Position numbers and translations under genes: made by a program. A stretch of 64,000 nucleotides of DNA from DATHXC01 sp035459965. Its GTDB lineage: Bacteria; Pseudomonadota; Gammaproteobacteria; Burkholderiales; Methylophilaceae. The first letter of the stretch is position 1. Each line of letters begins with the position of its first letter. Below, in pieces: positions 16,991-24,205 of this stretch. The notes beneath the pieces were generated by a model. The model worked only from the letters and a program-made list of their open reading frames with translations. It was not told the DNA's origin and did no database searches. Where the stretch lies: assembly GCA_035459965.1 (NCBI GenBank), contig DATHXC010000010.1, positions 62,001 through 126,000 on the forward strand, read 5' to 3'.

Positions 16991-18373
16991 TTAGAAGAAC
17001 TTTAGATAGCGCTTCAGCTCCCAATCCGATACATGGTTGTGGTAATCAATCCACTCGTTACGTTTGAAATCGACATAGGCATTGAACATATCCTCGCCAA
17101 ATACCTCTTTCGCCAGACTGTCAGCTTCGAAGGCATCAATGGCTTCACCCAAGGTGCGCGGCAAATGCTTCACCTTCATCTCATCCAATTCAGCCTGGGT
17201 GTGCTTGTACATGTTTTCCGCATGCGGCATGCCGGGGTCCAGCTTTTCGCGTATGCCTTCCAGGCCGGCCGCGAACATCAATGCAGCACCCAGGTACAGG
17301 TTGCAGGACATGTCCGCAGCACGGCATTCCACGCGGCCGCCAGCTAAAGGCACGCGCAGCATGTTGGTGCGGTTGTTGTTGCCGTAGCAGATGAACACCG
17401 GCGCCCAGGTAAAGCCAGACATACCGCCCTTGGAAACCAGGCGTTTGTAACTATTGACGGTAGGTGCGATCACCGCGCTGATGGCTGAGGCATGCTTGAG
17501 GATACCGGCGATGAACTGGTAGCCCAGCTCGGAGATGCCGCAGCCACGCGGGTCATCCGTAGTCTCAAACAGGTTCTCTCCAGTCTTGAGGTCAGCCAAC
17601 GACATGTTGTAATGCGCGCCGCTACCAGTGCGATTGCGGAACGGCTTGGCCATGAAGGTGGCAAAAGCGCCGTGCGGTTTCACCAGCTCGTTGATCATGA
17701 GGCGAAAGAAGGTAAAACGGTCCGCCATCTTGAGCGCATCGGTATATTCGAAATCGGTCTCGAACTGGCCGTTTGCATCTTCATGGTCGAATGAATAGAC
17801 ATCCCAGCCCAGGCCGTTCATGGCCTCGACGATCTCATCCAGTATCTTGTAGTTATCGAGGAAGCCACGCACGTCGTAACATGGCTTCGCCAGCGTGTCG
17901 CTATCGCTGGTCGGCACCGGCGTGCCATCTTCGCCATCTTTTAAAATAAAAAATTCGGTCTCAATACCCAGGTTGCATTTGTAGCCCATGTCCGCGGCCT
18001 GCCTCATCACACGCTTGAGGATATTGCGTGAGCAGGCTTCGAATGGGCCTGCCGACATATGCAGGTCGCTGGCGAACCAGGCCACTTCCTTATTCCATGG
18101 CAATACCGTGGCGGTTGCCATGTCCGGCCTAGCGGAGACTTCTTCATCGTTGATTTCCTGCGGTACCCCATCCAGTGCGGCGCCGGTAAACAGTTCGGAA
18201 CCTGCGGCCATCTGTTCGAAATGCGACATCGGCACGATCTTGCTCTTGGATATGCCGTGCATGTCGGCAAAGGTCGCCAATGCGTATTTCACGCCCTGCT
18301 TCAATAAATCGGCCTTGACTGACTTTACGCTAGTCTCCACGTGGGTTGCTTTCGTTGTTTCTATGGTTTTCAT
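16991..18373 (-). CDS. glnT: Type III glutamine synthetase (GlnT / gamma-glutamylmethylamide synthetase-like)
   Basis: A 460-residue glutamine synthetase-fold enzyme of the GlnT/GMAS subgroup. It shows the N-terminal beta-grasp (YALATFADMHGISKSKIVP), the first metal-ligand region GIETEFF, SFDHEDANGQFETDF, the GSGAHYNMSL histidine motif, NSYKRL, and the arginine region NRTNMLRVP...GGRVECR. The active-site lattice appears intact. Methylotroph homologues make either glutamine or gamma-glutamylmethylamide; sequence alone does not settle the substrate. Inside the guanidine operon, the simplest role is capture of released ammonia. It has a 20-residue N-terminal extension before the domain. Transcribed after the ABC ATPase with a 215-base gap. 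Confidence 0.85.
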   Translation of the reverse strand: MKTIETTKATHVETSVKSVKADLLKQGVKYALATFADMHGISKSKIVPMSHFEQMAAGSELFTGAALDGVPQEINDEEVSARPDMATATVLPWNKEVAWFASDLHMSAGPFEACSRNILKRVMRQAADMGYKCNLGIETEFFILKDGEDGTPVPTSDSDTLAKPCYDVRGFLDNYKILDEIVEAMNGLGWDVYSFDHEDANGQFETDFEYTDALKMADRFTFFRLMINELVKPHGAFATFMAKPFRNRTGSGAHYNMSLADLKTGENLFETTDDPRGCGISELGYQFIAGILKHASAISAVIAPTVNSYKRLVSKGGMSGFTWAPVFICYGNNNRTNMLRVPLAGGRVECRAADMSCNLYLGAALMFAAGLEGIREKLDPGMPHAENMYKHTQAELDEMKVKHLPRTLGEAIDAFEADSLAKEVFGEDMFNAYVDFKRNEWIDYHNHVSDWELKRYLKFF

Positions 18374-18588
18374 TAATTGCTCGCTCTGCTGTAAATTTAG
18401 GAATTTAATTTAATTTCAGTCAGCCAGCGCCTATCACTAAGGCTGACCCTGCATCCAGTCATCTACAGATGGCGTGCTGGTTTGGGCGCACCCGAAAATG
18501 ACGATTAGCCATTCCCTGAGCGTATTTAGTGCAAACCTTTTCATAATGAGTGTTCCATAAGATTCAAGAGACGCAATTGATGCCCAAG

Positions 18589-19500
18589 TTATTCCACATT
18601 GTCCGCAACATTCACAAAACGGATCATATTGGGTTTGACGATATCCTCTTCAGAGGGCTCAGGCACAGGCGGATGGATTAATGCCTCCAGCCTCGCCTTG
18701 GTCGCCAGGAATTCCGGGCTAACAAACTGCTCGGCACTGCGCGGGCGCGGCACCGGTACTTCAATCAGCTCCTGCACTTCACCAGGATGGGCTTTCAGCA
18801 CCAGGATGCGGTCCGCCAGGAAAATAGCTTCATCCAGGTCATGCGTAATGAATAAAATGGTGATGTCGATGTTGCGCCAGATCTCCAACAGGTGCGCCTG
18901 CATCTTGCAGCGGGATTGTGCATCCAGCGCGCCAAATGGCTCATCCATCAGCAGGATACGCGGTTGGTTGACCAAAGCACGGGCAATCGCTACGCGCTGC
19001 TTCATGCCGCCGGATAGCTCATGCGGATAGGCATTGGCAAATTTCTCTAGGCCCACCAGCTCCAGCCAGACATCGGCTTCCAGCGCTGCTTCCGACTTGT
19101 TCATATTGTTCATTTCCAGGCCGAACATCACGTTCTCTTTAACCGAGCGCCATGGAAACAGGGTGTAACCCTGGAACACCATGCCGCGATCACGGCCAGG
19201 GCCGTTCACGGGCTTGTTATCCAGCAACACATCGCCCGAGCTGTGCGGCTCCAGGCCAGCCAGGATGCGGATCAATGTCGATTTTCCACAGCCGGATGGG
19301 CCGATCACACACACAAACTCACGCCTGTGGGTTTTGAAATTGACGTTTTTCAGCGCAACGGTTTCGCCTTTGGCAGTCTTATAAACCTTGTTGAGGTCTT
19401 TGACTTCCAGTATCACTTCGCGTGATTTAAGGCGGTCAAAACGCTCTTTTACAGCGTCGGACTGCTCGAGATAACTGGGCAGGTTGATGGCATTTGTCAT
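18589..19500 (-). CDS. ABC transporter ATP-binding protein (nitrate/taurine type, guanidine-associated)
   Basis: A 303-residue ATPase of the SsuB/TauB/NrtD family. Walker A GPSGCGKST, Q-loop (MVFQGYTLFPW), signature LSGGMKQR, Walker B ILLMDEPFGALD and switch THDLDEA are all present. There is an N-terminal extension of about 28 residues (YLEQSDAVKERFDRLKSRE) before the domain and about 50 extra C-terminal residues. It should power import through the permease encoded just upstream. The start ATG 19500 has a good ribosome site (aaggaata). Being under the guanidine riboswitch, the likely cargo is guanidine or a guanidine compound. Confidence 0.9.
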   Translation of the reverse strand: MTNAINLPSYLEQSDAVKERFDRLKSREVILEVKDLNKVYKTAKGETVALKNVNFKTHRREFVCVIGPSGCGKSTLIRILAGLEPHSSGDVLLDNKPVNGPGRDRGMVFQGYTLFPWRSVKENVMFGLEMNNMNKSEAALEADVWLELVGLEKFANAYPHELSGGMKQRVAIARALVNQPRILLMDEPFGALDAQSRCKMQAHLLEIWRNIDITILFITHDLDEAIFLADRILVLKAHPGEVQELIEVPVPRPRSAEQFVSPEFLATKARLEALIHPPVPEPSEEDIVKPNMIRFVNVADNVE

Positions 19501-19526
19501 GATGTATTCCTTTATTCTTTGCTGAC

Positions 19527-20492
19527 TTACTCTTTGTTAGCCGGTTTGTCCCAGGGAAAAAAGCGCCTGCCAAGCCAAGCCAGTATCAGATCACTGCCTA
19601 GCCCGATAAAACCAATGATAAAGATGGCGGCATAGACGTTGTCAAAGTGCTGGTAGCGTGCCTGTTGCGTGATAAACCATGTGATGCCGGATGAAGTGCC
19701 AATCAGCTCGGCCACAATCAGGTAGGTCCAGGCCCATCCAAGCAGGATGCGCTGGTCACGGTACAGTTCAGGCAATATGCCCGGAATCACCACATGCTTG
19801 AGCAGCTTGATCTTGCTGGTGCCCAGCGTTAATGCGGCTTCCAGCAAGGCGTAATCCAGCTTGCGCGTGGTGTTGGAAATAATCAGGATCTGCTGGAACA
19901 AGGTGCCAATAACGATGACGGCGATTTTAGGGCCGTCATAGATACCCAGAATAGCCACTGCCAGTGCGCCGAAAGCAGGCGCAGGCAGATAACGGAAAAA
20001 CTCGATAAACGGCTCACTCAACCTTGAGATTGCACTGTAGGTGCCACACAGGATACCCAGCGGCACACCGATCATGGATGAAATAAAGAAGGCCATGAAA
20101 ATGATCTGAATGCTGTGCCAGAGGCTTTCATGCAACCATTGACCATCACGCTGCTCCGGCGCGGTAGTAAATGCTGTATATAAGGCTTTTGCCACTTCAT
20201 GAGGGGCTGGCAGGTAAATAGGATTGGCCGGAGAGCCCGATGGGATAGCCTTGCCAGCCGCTTGCATATTGGCAAGTTCACTCTCGAATACCGCATCATC
20301 TACCAGCATATCCACCTGAAAGTAATCTACATCACCAGGATTACTCACCATGACCATGGGGTGCCAGATAAATGGCACATAACTGACCGCACACCAGATC
20401 AGCAAAGGCAACAGGAATGAGCCTATGCCCAGAAACCTGCGCTTACTAGGCGACAGCTCCCTGCGCACCACAAACCAAGAGGAAAGACTCAT
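19527..20492 (-). CDS. ABC transporter permease (guanidine-associated)
   Basis: A 321-residue BPD-type inner-membrane permease. One N-terminal helix (about 22-42) is followed by an unusually long periplasmic segment of about 65 residues, then the conserved five-helix core starting at LHESLWHSIQIIFMAFF. The EAA loop that contacts the ATPase reads EAALTLGTSKIKLLKHVVIPGILP. The family normally transports nitrate, taurine or alkanesulphonates; riboswitch control points to guanidine here. It is spaced 26 bases from the ATPase gene and 42 bases from the binding-protein gene. Confidence 0.9.
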   Translation of the reverse strand: MSLSSWFVVRRELSPSKRRFLGIGSFLLPLLIWCAVSYVPFIWHPMVMVSNPGDVDYFQVDMLVDDAVFESELANMQAAGKAIPSGSPANPIYLPAPHEVAKALYTAFTTAPEQRDGQWLHESLWHSIQIIFMAFFISSMIGVPLGILCGTYSAISRLSEPFIEFFRYLPAPAFGALAVAILGIYDGPKIAVIVIGTLFQQILIISNTTRKLDYALLEAALTLGTSKIKLLKHVVIPGILPELYRDQRILLGWAWTYLIVAELIGTSSGITWFITQQARYQHFDNVYAAIFIIGFIGLGSDLILAWLGRRFFPWDKPANKE

Positions 20493-20534
20493 TCACTGCC
20501 CTTTCTAAAACCTAAGATTTTATAAACTTTGTGC

Positions 20535-21530
20535 TTACTTACTATTCACTAGAGAAGGATCGATGGCCTTGTTCAAGTCCATAGGTTTTTTGTAAACGCC
20601 GTATTTAACGTTGAAGTCGTCAGCGATCTTGGATGAGCCATACAGGGATTTAAAACCATCCGCTTTCACCATGATCTTCTTGCCGTCTTCCAGGCTTAGC
20701 AGCTTGGTACCCTTGAGCAATGGCAGGTAGGCTTCCGGCTTTAAACCAACACGTGCAGACATAATCTTGACGGCATCGGGCTGGGTTTTCGGGTCATTAA
20801 TATAAGTGACAACCTTGTCCCATACCTTGACCACTTTTTGCCAGTCGGCTTTGCGGCTGGATAAGCTGGATGGGCTAACTGTGAGCACGTCATAGATCAG
20901 GCCGGGCTCATCTGCAGAAGTGTAAATAGGCTTAGCACCAGGAACGCGCATCATCGCTTCGCCAGAATTAGGTTGCCACGCACCAATCGCCGCCAAGTCG
21001 CCAGATGCCAGCGCTTGCGCAGTTTCATTGGTTTTGGTGTTAACGATGGTGAGGTCAGCTTCTTTCAGGCCGGCTTTTTCCAGGCCGTTCAATAGCAGCA
21101 GGTGTTCAACCAGGCCGACTTCCAGACCTACCTTCTTGCCCTTGAGGTCTTTCAGGCTTTTGATGCCGGGCTTGCCAACAATCATGTCGTTGCCGTTAGA
21201 GTAATCCGTCACGATGATCATGACATTTTTAGCACCGCCGGAGCCTGTGACCAGCGCGTCACCATTGGTCACGGTCACCGCATCGATCTTGCCTGCTGCG
21301 AACGCATCCATTGAGGCGGAGTAATCAAACCAGTCGAATTTGACATCGACGCCAGCTTCTTTGAACCAGCCTTTTTCGATAGCAACCTGCCATGCTACCC
21401 AGCCCGGCCAGTCGCTATAGCCGATCTTGAGAGGTGCAGCTGCTTGGGATAATCCTGAAAAAAGTAGGGTGCCAGCTAGTGCAGTAGTAAGGGATAAACG
21501 CTTGAAGAAACTTGTACAGTTTGAGTGCAT
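20535..21530 (-). CDS. ABC transporter substrate-binding protein (NMT1/TauA-like, guanidine-associated)
   Basis: A 331-residue periplasmic binding protein. A signal peptide of about 30 residues (ALAGTLLFSGLSQAAA, cleavage near 30-31) precedes KIGYSDWPGWVAWQVAIEKGWF, the entry motif of the NMT1/SsuA/TauA family, and a core DAVTVTNGDALV/GLEVGLVEHLLLL. First gene of the operon, directly downstream of the guanidine-I riboswitch. The start ATG 21530 has an AGGAG ribosome site. It is likely to bind guanidine or a substituted guanidine; the ligand has not been shown by sequence. Confidence 0.9.
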   Translation of the reverse strand: MHSNCTSFFKRLSLTTALAGTLLFSGLSQAAAPLKIGYSDWPGWVAWQVAIEKGWFKEAGVDVKFDWFDYSASMDAFAAGKIDAVTVTNGDALVTGSGGAKNVMIIVTDYSNGNDMIVGKPGIKSLKDLKGKKVGLEVGLVEHLLLLNGLEKAGLKEADLTIVNTKTNETAQALASGDLAAIGAWQPNSGEAMMRVPGAKPIYTSADEPGLIYDVLTVSPSSLSSRKADWQKVVKVWDKVVTYINDPKTQPDAVKIMSARVGLKPEAYLPLLKGTKLLSLEDGKKIMVKADGFKSLYGSSKIADDFNVKYGVYKKPMDLNKAIDPSLVNSK

Positions 21531-21577
21531 GGTTGGCTCCTAGGTTGGTAAAAAGTCGAGAAGGCGGCATTTTAAAA

Positions 21578-21690
21578 ACGCGTCCTCCCGGGCTTTTATC
21601 CCTCCGTGTAGCCAACTGCTTGTGGCCGACAGCTCTCGGACCAGCACCCCCATTTAAATCATGAGAGCCGGAACCCTAGCCATCTTTTCG
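21578..21690 (-). ncRNA. Guanidine-I (ykkC) riboswitch
   Basis: On the minus strand the leader contains the three hallmark conserved blocks of the ykkC subtype 1 aptamer in order: CUAGGGUUCCGG (21679-21668), GGUCCGAGAG in the middle (about 21643-21632), and GGGAUAAAAGCCCGGGAG near the 3' end (about 21602-21585). The first gene of the transporter operon starts 48 bases later. Guanidine binding by this class is established; here it identifies the downstream urea-carboxylase-like operon as a guanidine operon. I could not assign the expression platform: no clear terminator with a T-run is seen, so control of the AGGAG site of the first gene is possible. Confidence 0.92.
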
Positions 21691-21696
21691 ATACTA

Positions 21697-21737
21697 TTAG
21701 CGGCATTATACTCATGTGAATATTAATAATGCTAGCC
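21697..21737 (-). promoter_or_regulatory. Sigma-70 promoter of the guanidine operon
   Basis: A perfect TATAAT -10 box lies at 21705-21710 on the minus strand. It places the transcription start near 21697, just before the first conserved block of the riboswitch. The -35 region (about 21727-21737) is poor, reading near AGCATT, which suggests a weak or activator-dependent promoter. Confidence 0.6.
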
Positions 21738-21997
21738 GCTTTCTCGCTTGCTGAATGAATTAGCAAGCAATGTGCCAGACATAGTTAGCAATTTAATACC
21801 GAATTAAAATCAAACGCTTATGTAAAAATTTATTTTCCCAGCATTTAACTATCGCGATATGCGCACCAACAATGTGCCATAAGCTATATGCGTGCACTAT
21901 GGGTTGGCGAGCATATGTTCGGGCCTAACGATTTAAACAAAAGCGCATCATGCCCATTTTTAAAACGATAGTTCCCTCCAGAATAGATTTTGGTTTT
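21711..21997. other. Intergenic region upstream of the guanidine operon
   Basis: An AT-rich gap between the guanidine promoter and a 31-aa gene. The only structure seen is a hairpin gcttgct/agcaagc (21746-21752 with 21762-21768, nine-base loop) without a T-tract on either strand. No convincing coding frame was found. Confidence 0.4.
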
Positions 21998-22093
21998 TCA
22001 TTCAATCGCTCTGGCGAATCCCCATACAATTAAACAAACAATGATACATAGCGCAATAAATGCATAGACGCCCTGCCATCCGAGAAAAAACAT
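21998..22093 (-). CDS. Small membrane protein (31 aa), unknown
   Basis: A 31-residue frame starts at ATG 22093 behind a near-ideal ribosome site (agaaggagaact) and ends with TGA at 21998-22000. The peptide is MFFLGWQGVYAF followed by the hydrophobic helix IALCIIVCLIVWGF and a charged end (ARAIE). It looks like a single-pass inner-membrane microprotein, similar in size and layout to subunits such as CydX or KdpF, but I recognise no specific family. It lies upstream of the guanidine operon on the same strand. The ribosome site and membrane-helix design make it likely to be real. Confidence 0.5.
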   Translation of the reverse strand: MFFLGWQGVYAFIALCIIVCLIVWGFARAIE

Positions 22094-22147
22094 GAAGTTC
22101 TCCTTCTCTAAAATTCACGTCAAGGCTTGATACTCAGAGAAACTTCA

Positions 22148-22339
22148 TCAGCTCGCATGTGCGCTGAATATTAGATATTTATTAGCTTCATCCGATATTG
22201 TGATGTCGCGCTTTATATCCAACCCATTCATCTTCACCGATATCCCATCCTTTAGATTTACCTCTTTAACTGTTGATTTAAACCCTGCTATTTCGCAAGT
22301 ATCAATTTCGTAAGATTTGAATGTATATAGATTCGGCAT
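22148..22339 (-). CDS. Hypothetical protein (63 aa)
   Basis: A 63-residue frame starting at ATG 22339 behind a good ribosome site (cgggagaagcatc). The protein is soluble and mixed (MPNLYTFKSYEIDTCEIAGFK, then a KDGISVKMNGLDIKRD middle), compatible with a small beta-rich fold. No family recognised. It lies 55 bases upstream of the 31-aa gene and may share its transcript. Moderate confidence that it is translated. Confidence 0.45.
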   Translation of the reverse strand: MPNLYTFKSYEIDTCEIAGFKSTVKEVNLKDGISVKMNGLDIKRDITISDEANKYLIFSAHAS

Positions 22340-22410
22340 GATGCTTCTCCCGATAGTTAGGTTGTTTGGACTTACCTTTAAAATGAATCAGGTGGCACTA
22401 AGAGCAGAAT

Positions 22411-22440
22411 AAAAAGCGCCCACGGGGTGGGCGAAAAATT
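22411..22440 (-). terminator. Intrinsic terminator-like hairpin
   Basis: cgcccac (22417-22423) pairs with gtgggcg (22427-22433) around three G residues. Five A residues on the plus strand (22411-22415) give a T-run after the stem on the minus strand, and A-rich sequence follows on the other side. It would end minus-strand transcripts arriving from beyond 22440, although no convincing minus-strand gene was found there. Confidence 0.55.
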
Positions 22441-22695
22441 AACAAATCAAAGGGGGAATGATCAGTTAATTAGTAGCGCTCGGTAAACCAAGCCCACTGG
22501 AATAATTTATACATGGAGGAGTTTGCAATGTATGTACGTTAGCAAACTTATAGAAGTCCCTTTGAAAACTACGCGAAAAATACAGGCGTAGTCCTACAAG
22601 CAAATCAGAAGAATGCGCATGTTGACATGGGCCTTGGCAACTTATGATAGGCATATATCCGTGAGCATACGGATTCATTAATAAGGAGCAAACAA

Positions 22696-22941
22696 ATGAA
22701 CACAAGCGAAATCAAACCAGATATGCCAGTCGTATGTTCACAGGATGGTCAATTTGCGACCGTTGATCATCTGGAAGGTACGAACTCGATCAAGCTGAAA
22801 AAAGACAAGCTGGGTCAGCACCACTATATTCCGACCAGCTGGGTAGTCTCTACTGCCGATGGCAAAGTTAAGGTTGACCGTCCTGGTGAAGAGGCAATGA
22901 AGGATTGGACTGATACTCCAACCATCAAGCTGAATAGCTAA
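22696..22941 (+). CDS. DUF2171 family protein
   Basis: An 81-residue soluble protein. It begins MNTSEIKPDMPVVCSQDGQF, then TVDHLEGTNSIKLKKD and HHYIPTSWVVSTADGKVKVDR, the pattern of the DUF2171/PRC-barrel-like small proteins that many environmental bacteria encode. No biochemical function is known. The start ATG 22696 has a strong ribosome site (aaggagcaaac). A good intrinsic terminator follows immediately, so it is probably a single-gene unit. Confidence 0.75.
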   Translation: MNTSEIKPDMPVVCSQDGQFATVDHLEGTNSIKLKKDKLGQHHYIPTSWVVSTADGKVKVDRPGEEAMKDWTDTPTIKLNS

Positions 22942-22945
22942 GATA

Positions 22946-22978
22946 AATTAGAGGAGCCTATGCCCCTCTAATTTTGTT
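22946..22978 (+). terminator. Intrinsic terminator after the DUF2171 gene
   Basis: aattagagg (22946-22954) pairs perfectly with cctctaatt (22965-22973) around a ten-base loop, followed by TTTTG. It starts five bases after the stop codon. Confidence 0.8.
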
Positions 22979-23257
22979 ATTGCTTATCCGAATGGTCATT
23001 TTATTAGAACCACTCCTTAATTCAGTAGTCGGACTTGTAACTCATAAATTAATAAATACTTGGATCACAGGCTTAATAGATATGAGATCCGGTATAAAAA
23101 TGCAGTTTCATCATAAGTATTCTAAGGTTTTAATATCACTCGGGGATTGAGGCAAAGCCTCTACTAAAGCAAGGCTTAAGCGCAAATGTTTGCCGCCCGT
23201 GCTTACAGTTCACTCTCTCAAACAACACGCTAGTCATCAATATGCAAAGGAACAGGC
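22979..23257. other. Intergenic region upstream of the sucrose operon
   Basis: An AT-rich gap with a possible -10 box (TATAAA, 23093-23098) but no good -35 match, and small self-complementary patches such as gaggc-aaa-gcctc near 23149-23161. The promoter of the sucrose operon should be here. Nothing else was recognised. Confidence 0.35.
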
Positions 23258-24205
23258 TTGGTATTGAACGCACAAAAAAATCAAATAAGATTCCCAAAAG
23301 GAATTGCCAGCTCAGTCGGCATATTTGGCGAGGTGCTCGCTGATGTGTTTCCTGACGGAAGCGTCCTGGGCGGAGCGCCATATAATGTCGCACGTCATTT
23401 GCGTGCATTTGGCTTAAACCCCCTGCTCATCAGCAGGACTGGCAATGACAGCCTACAGCAAGAGCTGCTGGGGGATATGGCCAGGCTGGGCATGGATGCT
23501 TCCGGCATCCAGTCCGACCCGACGTATCCCACGGGGCAGGTACAGGTACATATGCTAGCTGGCGAACACCGCTTTGATATTTTGGCCGACCAGGCCTACG
23601 ACCACATTCACTCCGGGATAACTCACCTGGTTACTATGGCACTTAAGCCAGACCTGGTGTATTTCGGCACGCTGGTGCAAAGAAGTACTACATCACGGCT
23701 GGCACTCGATAGTTTTCTCAATGATGCGGGCGGCCCTAAATTCCTCGATATTAATCTACGCGCCCCGTGGTTCGACAAGCACATTATCCGGCGCTCGCTA
23801 TTGCGCGCCGATATGCTCAAATTGAATGACCAGGAACTGACAGTGCTGGCTGAGTTGTTGCGCCTGCCCGGCAAAACCCCTCAGGAGCAGGTCATCACGC
23901 TGATCCACCGTTTCAAGCTGGAAAGCGTAGTAGTGACATGCGGCATGTATGGAGCATGGTCAATCAACAAAGATCTGTCGCAATTCTCAGCCGCCGGCCA
24001 CCCGGTAGGTAGCGGCGTAGCAGACAGTGTAGGCGCTGGAGATGGCTTCGCCGCGGTCTACCTGCTAGGCACATTGCTCAACTGGCCTGGAGACATTCTT
24101 CTGGCACGCGCCAACCAATTTGCAGCTGCCATATGCCGCATACGTGGTGCAGCACCAAAATCCGCCGATTTCTACACACCATTCTTGCTGGAGTGGGACG
24201 GATGA
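23258..24205 (+). CDS. PfkB-family sugar kinase, probable fructokinase
   Basis: A 315-residue ribokinase-fold (PfkB) kinase. The N-terminal signature FGEVLADVFPDGSVLGGAPYNVARHL and C-terminal DSVGAGDGFAAVYL (anion hole and catalytic Asp) are intact. GGAPYNVA is typical of fructokinases. It would phosphorylate the fructose released from sucrose by amylosucrase. The start is TTG 23258, which has the best ribosome site (aaagga, 7-8 bases away). Its stop overlaps the next gene as ATGA. The trio fruK-sps-ams is known in methylotrophs. Substrate is inferred from context. Confidence 0.85.
   Translation: MVLNAQKNQIRFPKGIASSVGIFGEVLADVFPDGSVLGGAPYNVARHLRAFGLNPLLISRTGNDSLQQELLGDMARLGMDASGIQSDPTYPTGQVQVHMLAGEHRFDILADQAYDHIHSGITHLVTMALKPDLVYFGTLVQRSTTSRLALDSFLNDAGGPKFLDINLRAPWFDKHIIRRSLLRADMLKLNDQELTVLAELLRLPGKTPQEQVITLIHRFKLESVVVTCGMYGAWSINKDLSQFSAAGHPVGSGVADSVGAGDGFAAVYLLGTLLNWPGDILLARANQFAAAICRIRGAAPKSADFYTPFLLEWDG

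Noticed and set aside
22466..22705. Minus-strand 79-codon frame upstream of the DUF2171 gene
   Set aside because: Overlaps the DUF2171 ribosome site and start, composition not protein-like, no ribosome site. It would have explained the terminator at 22411-22440 but is not convincing.
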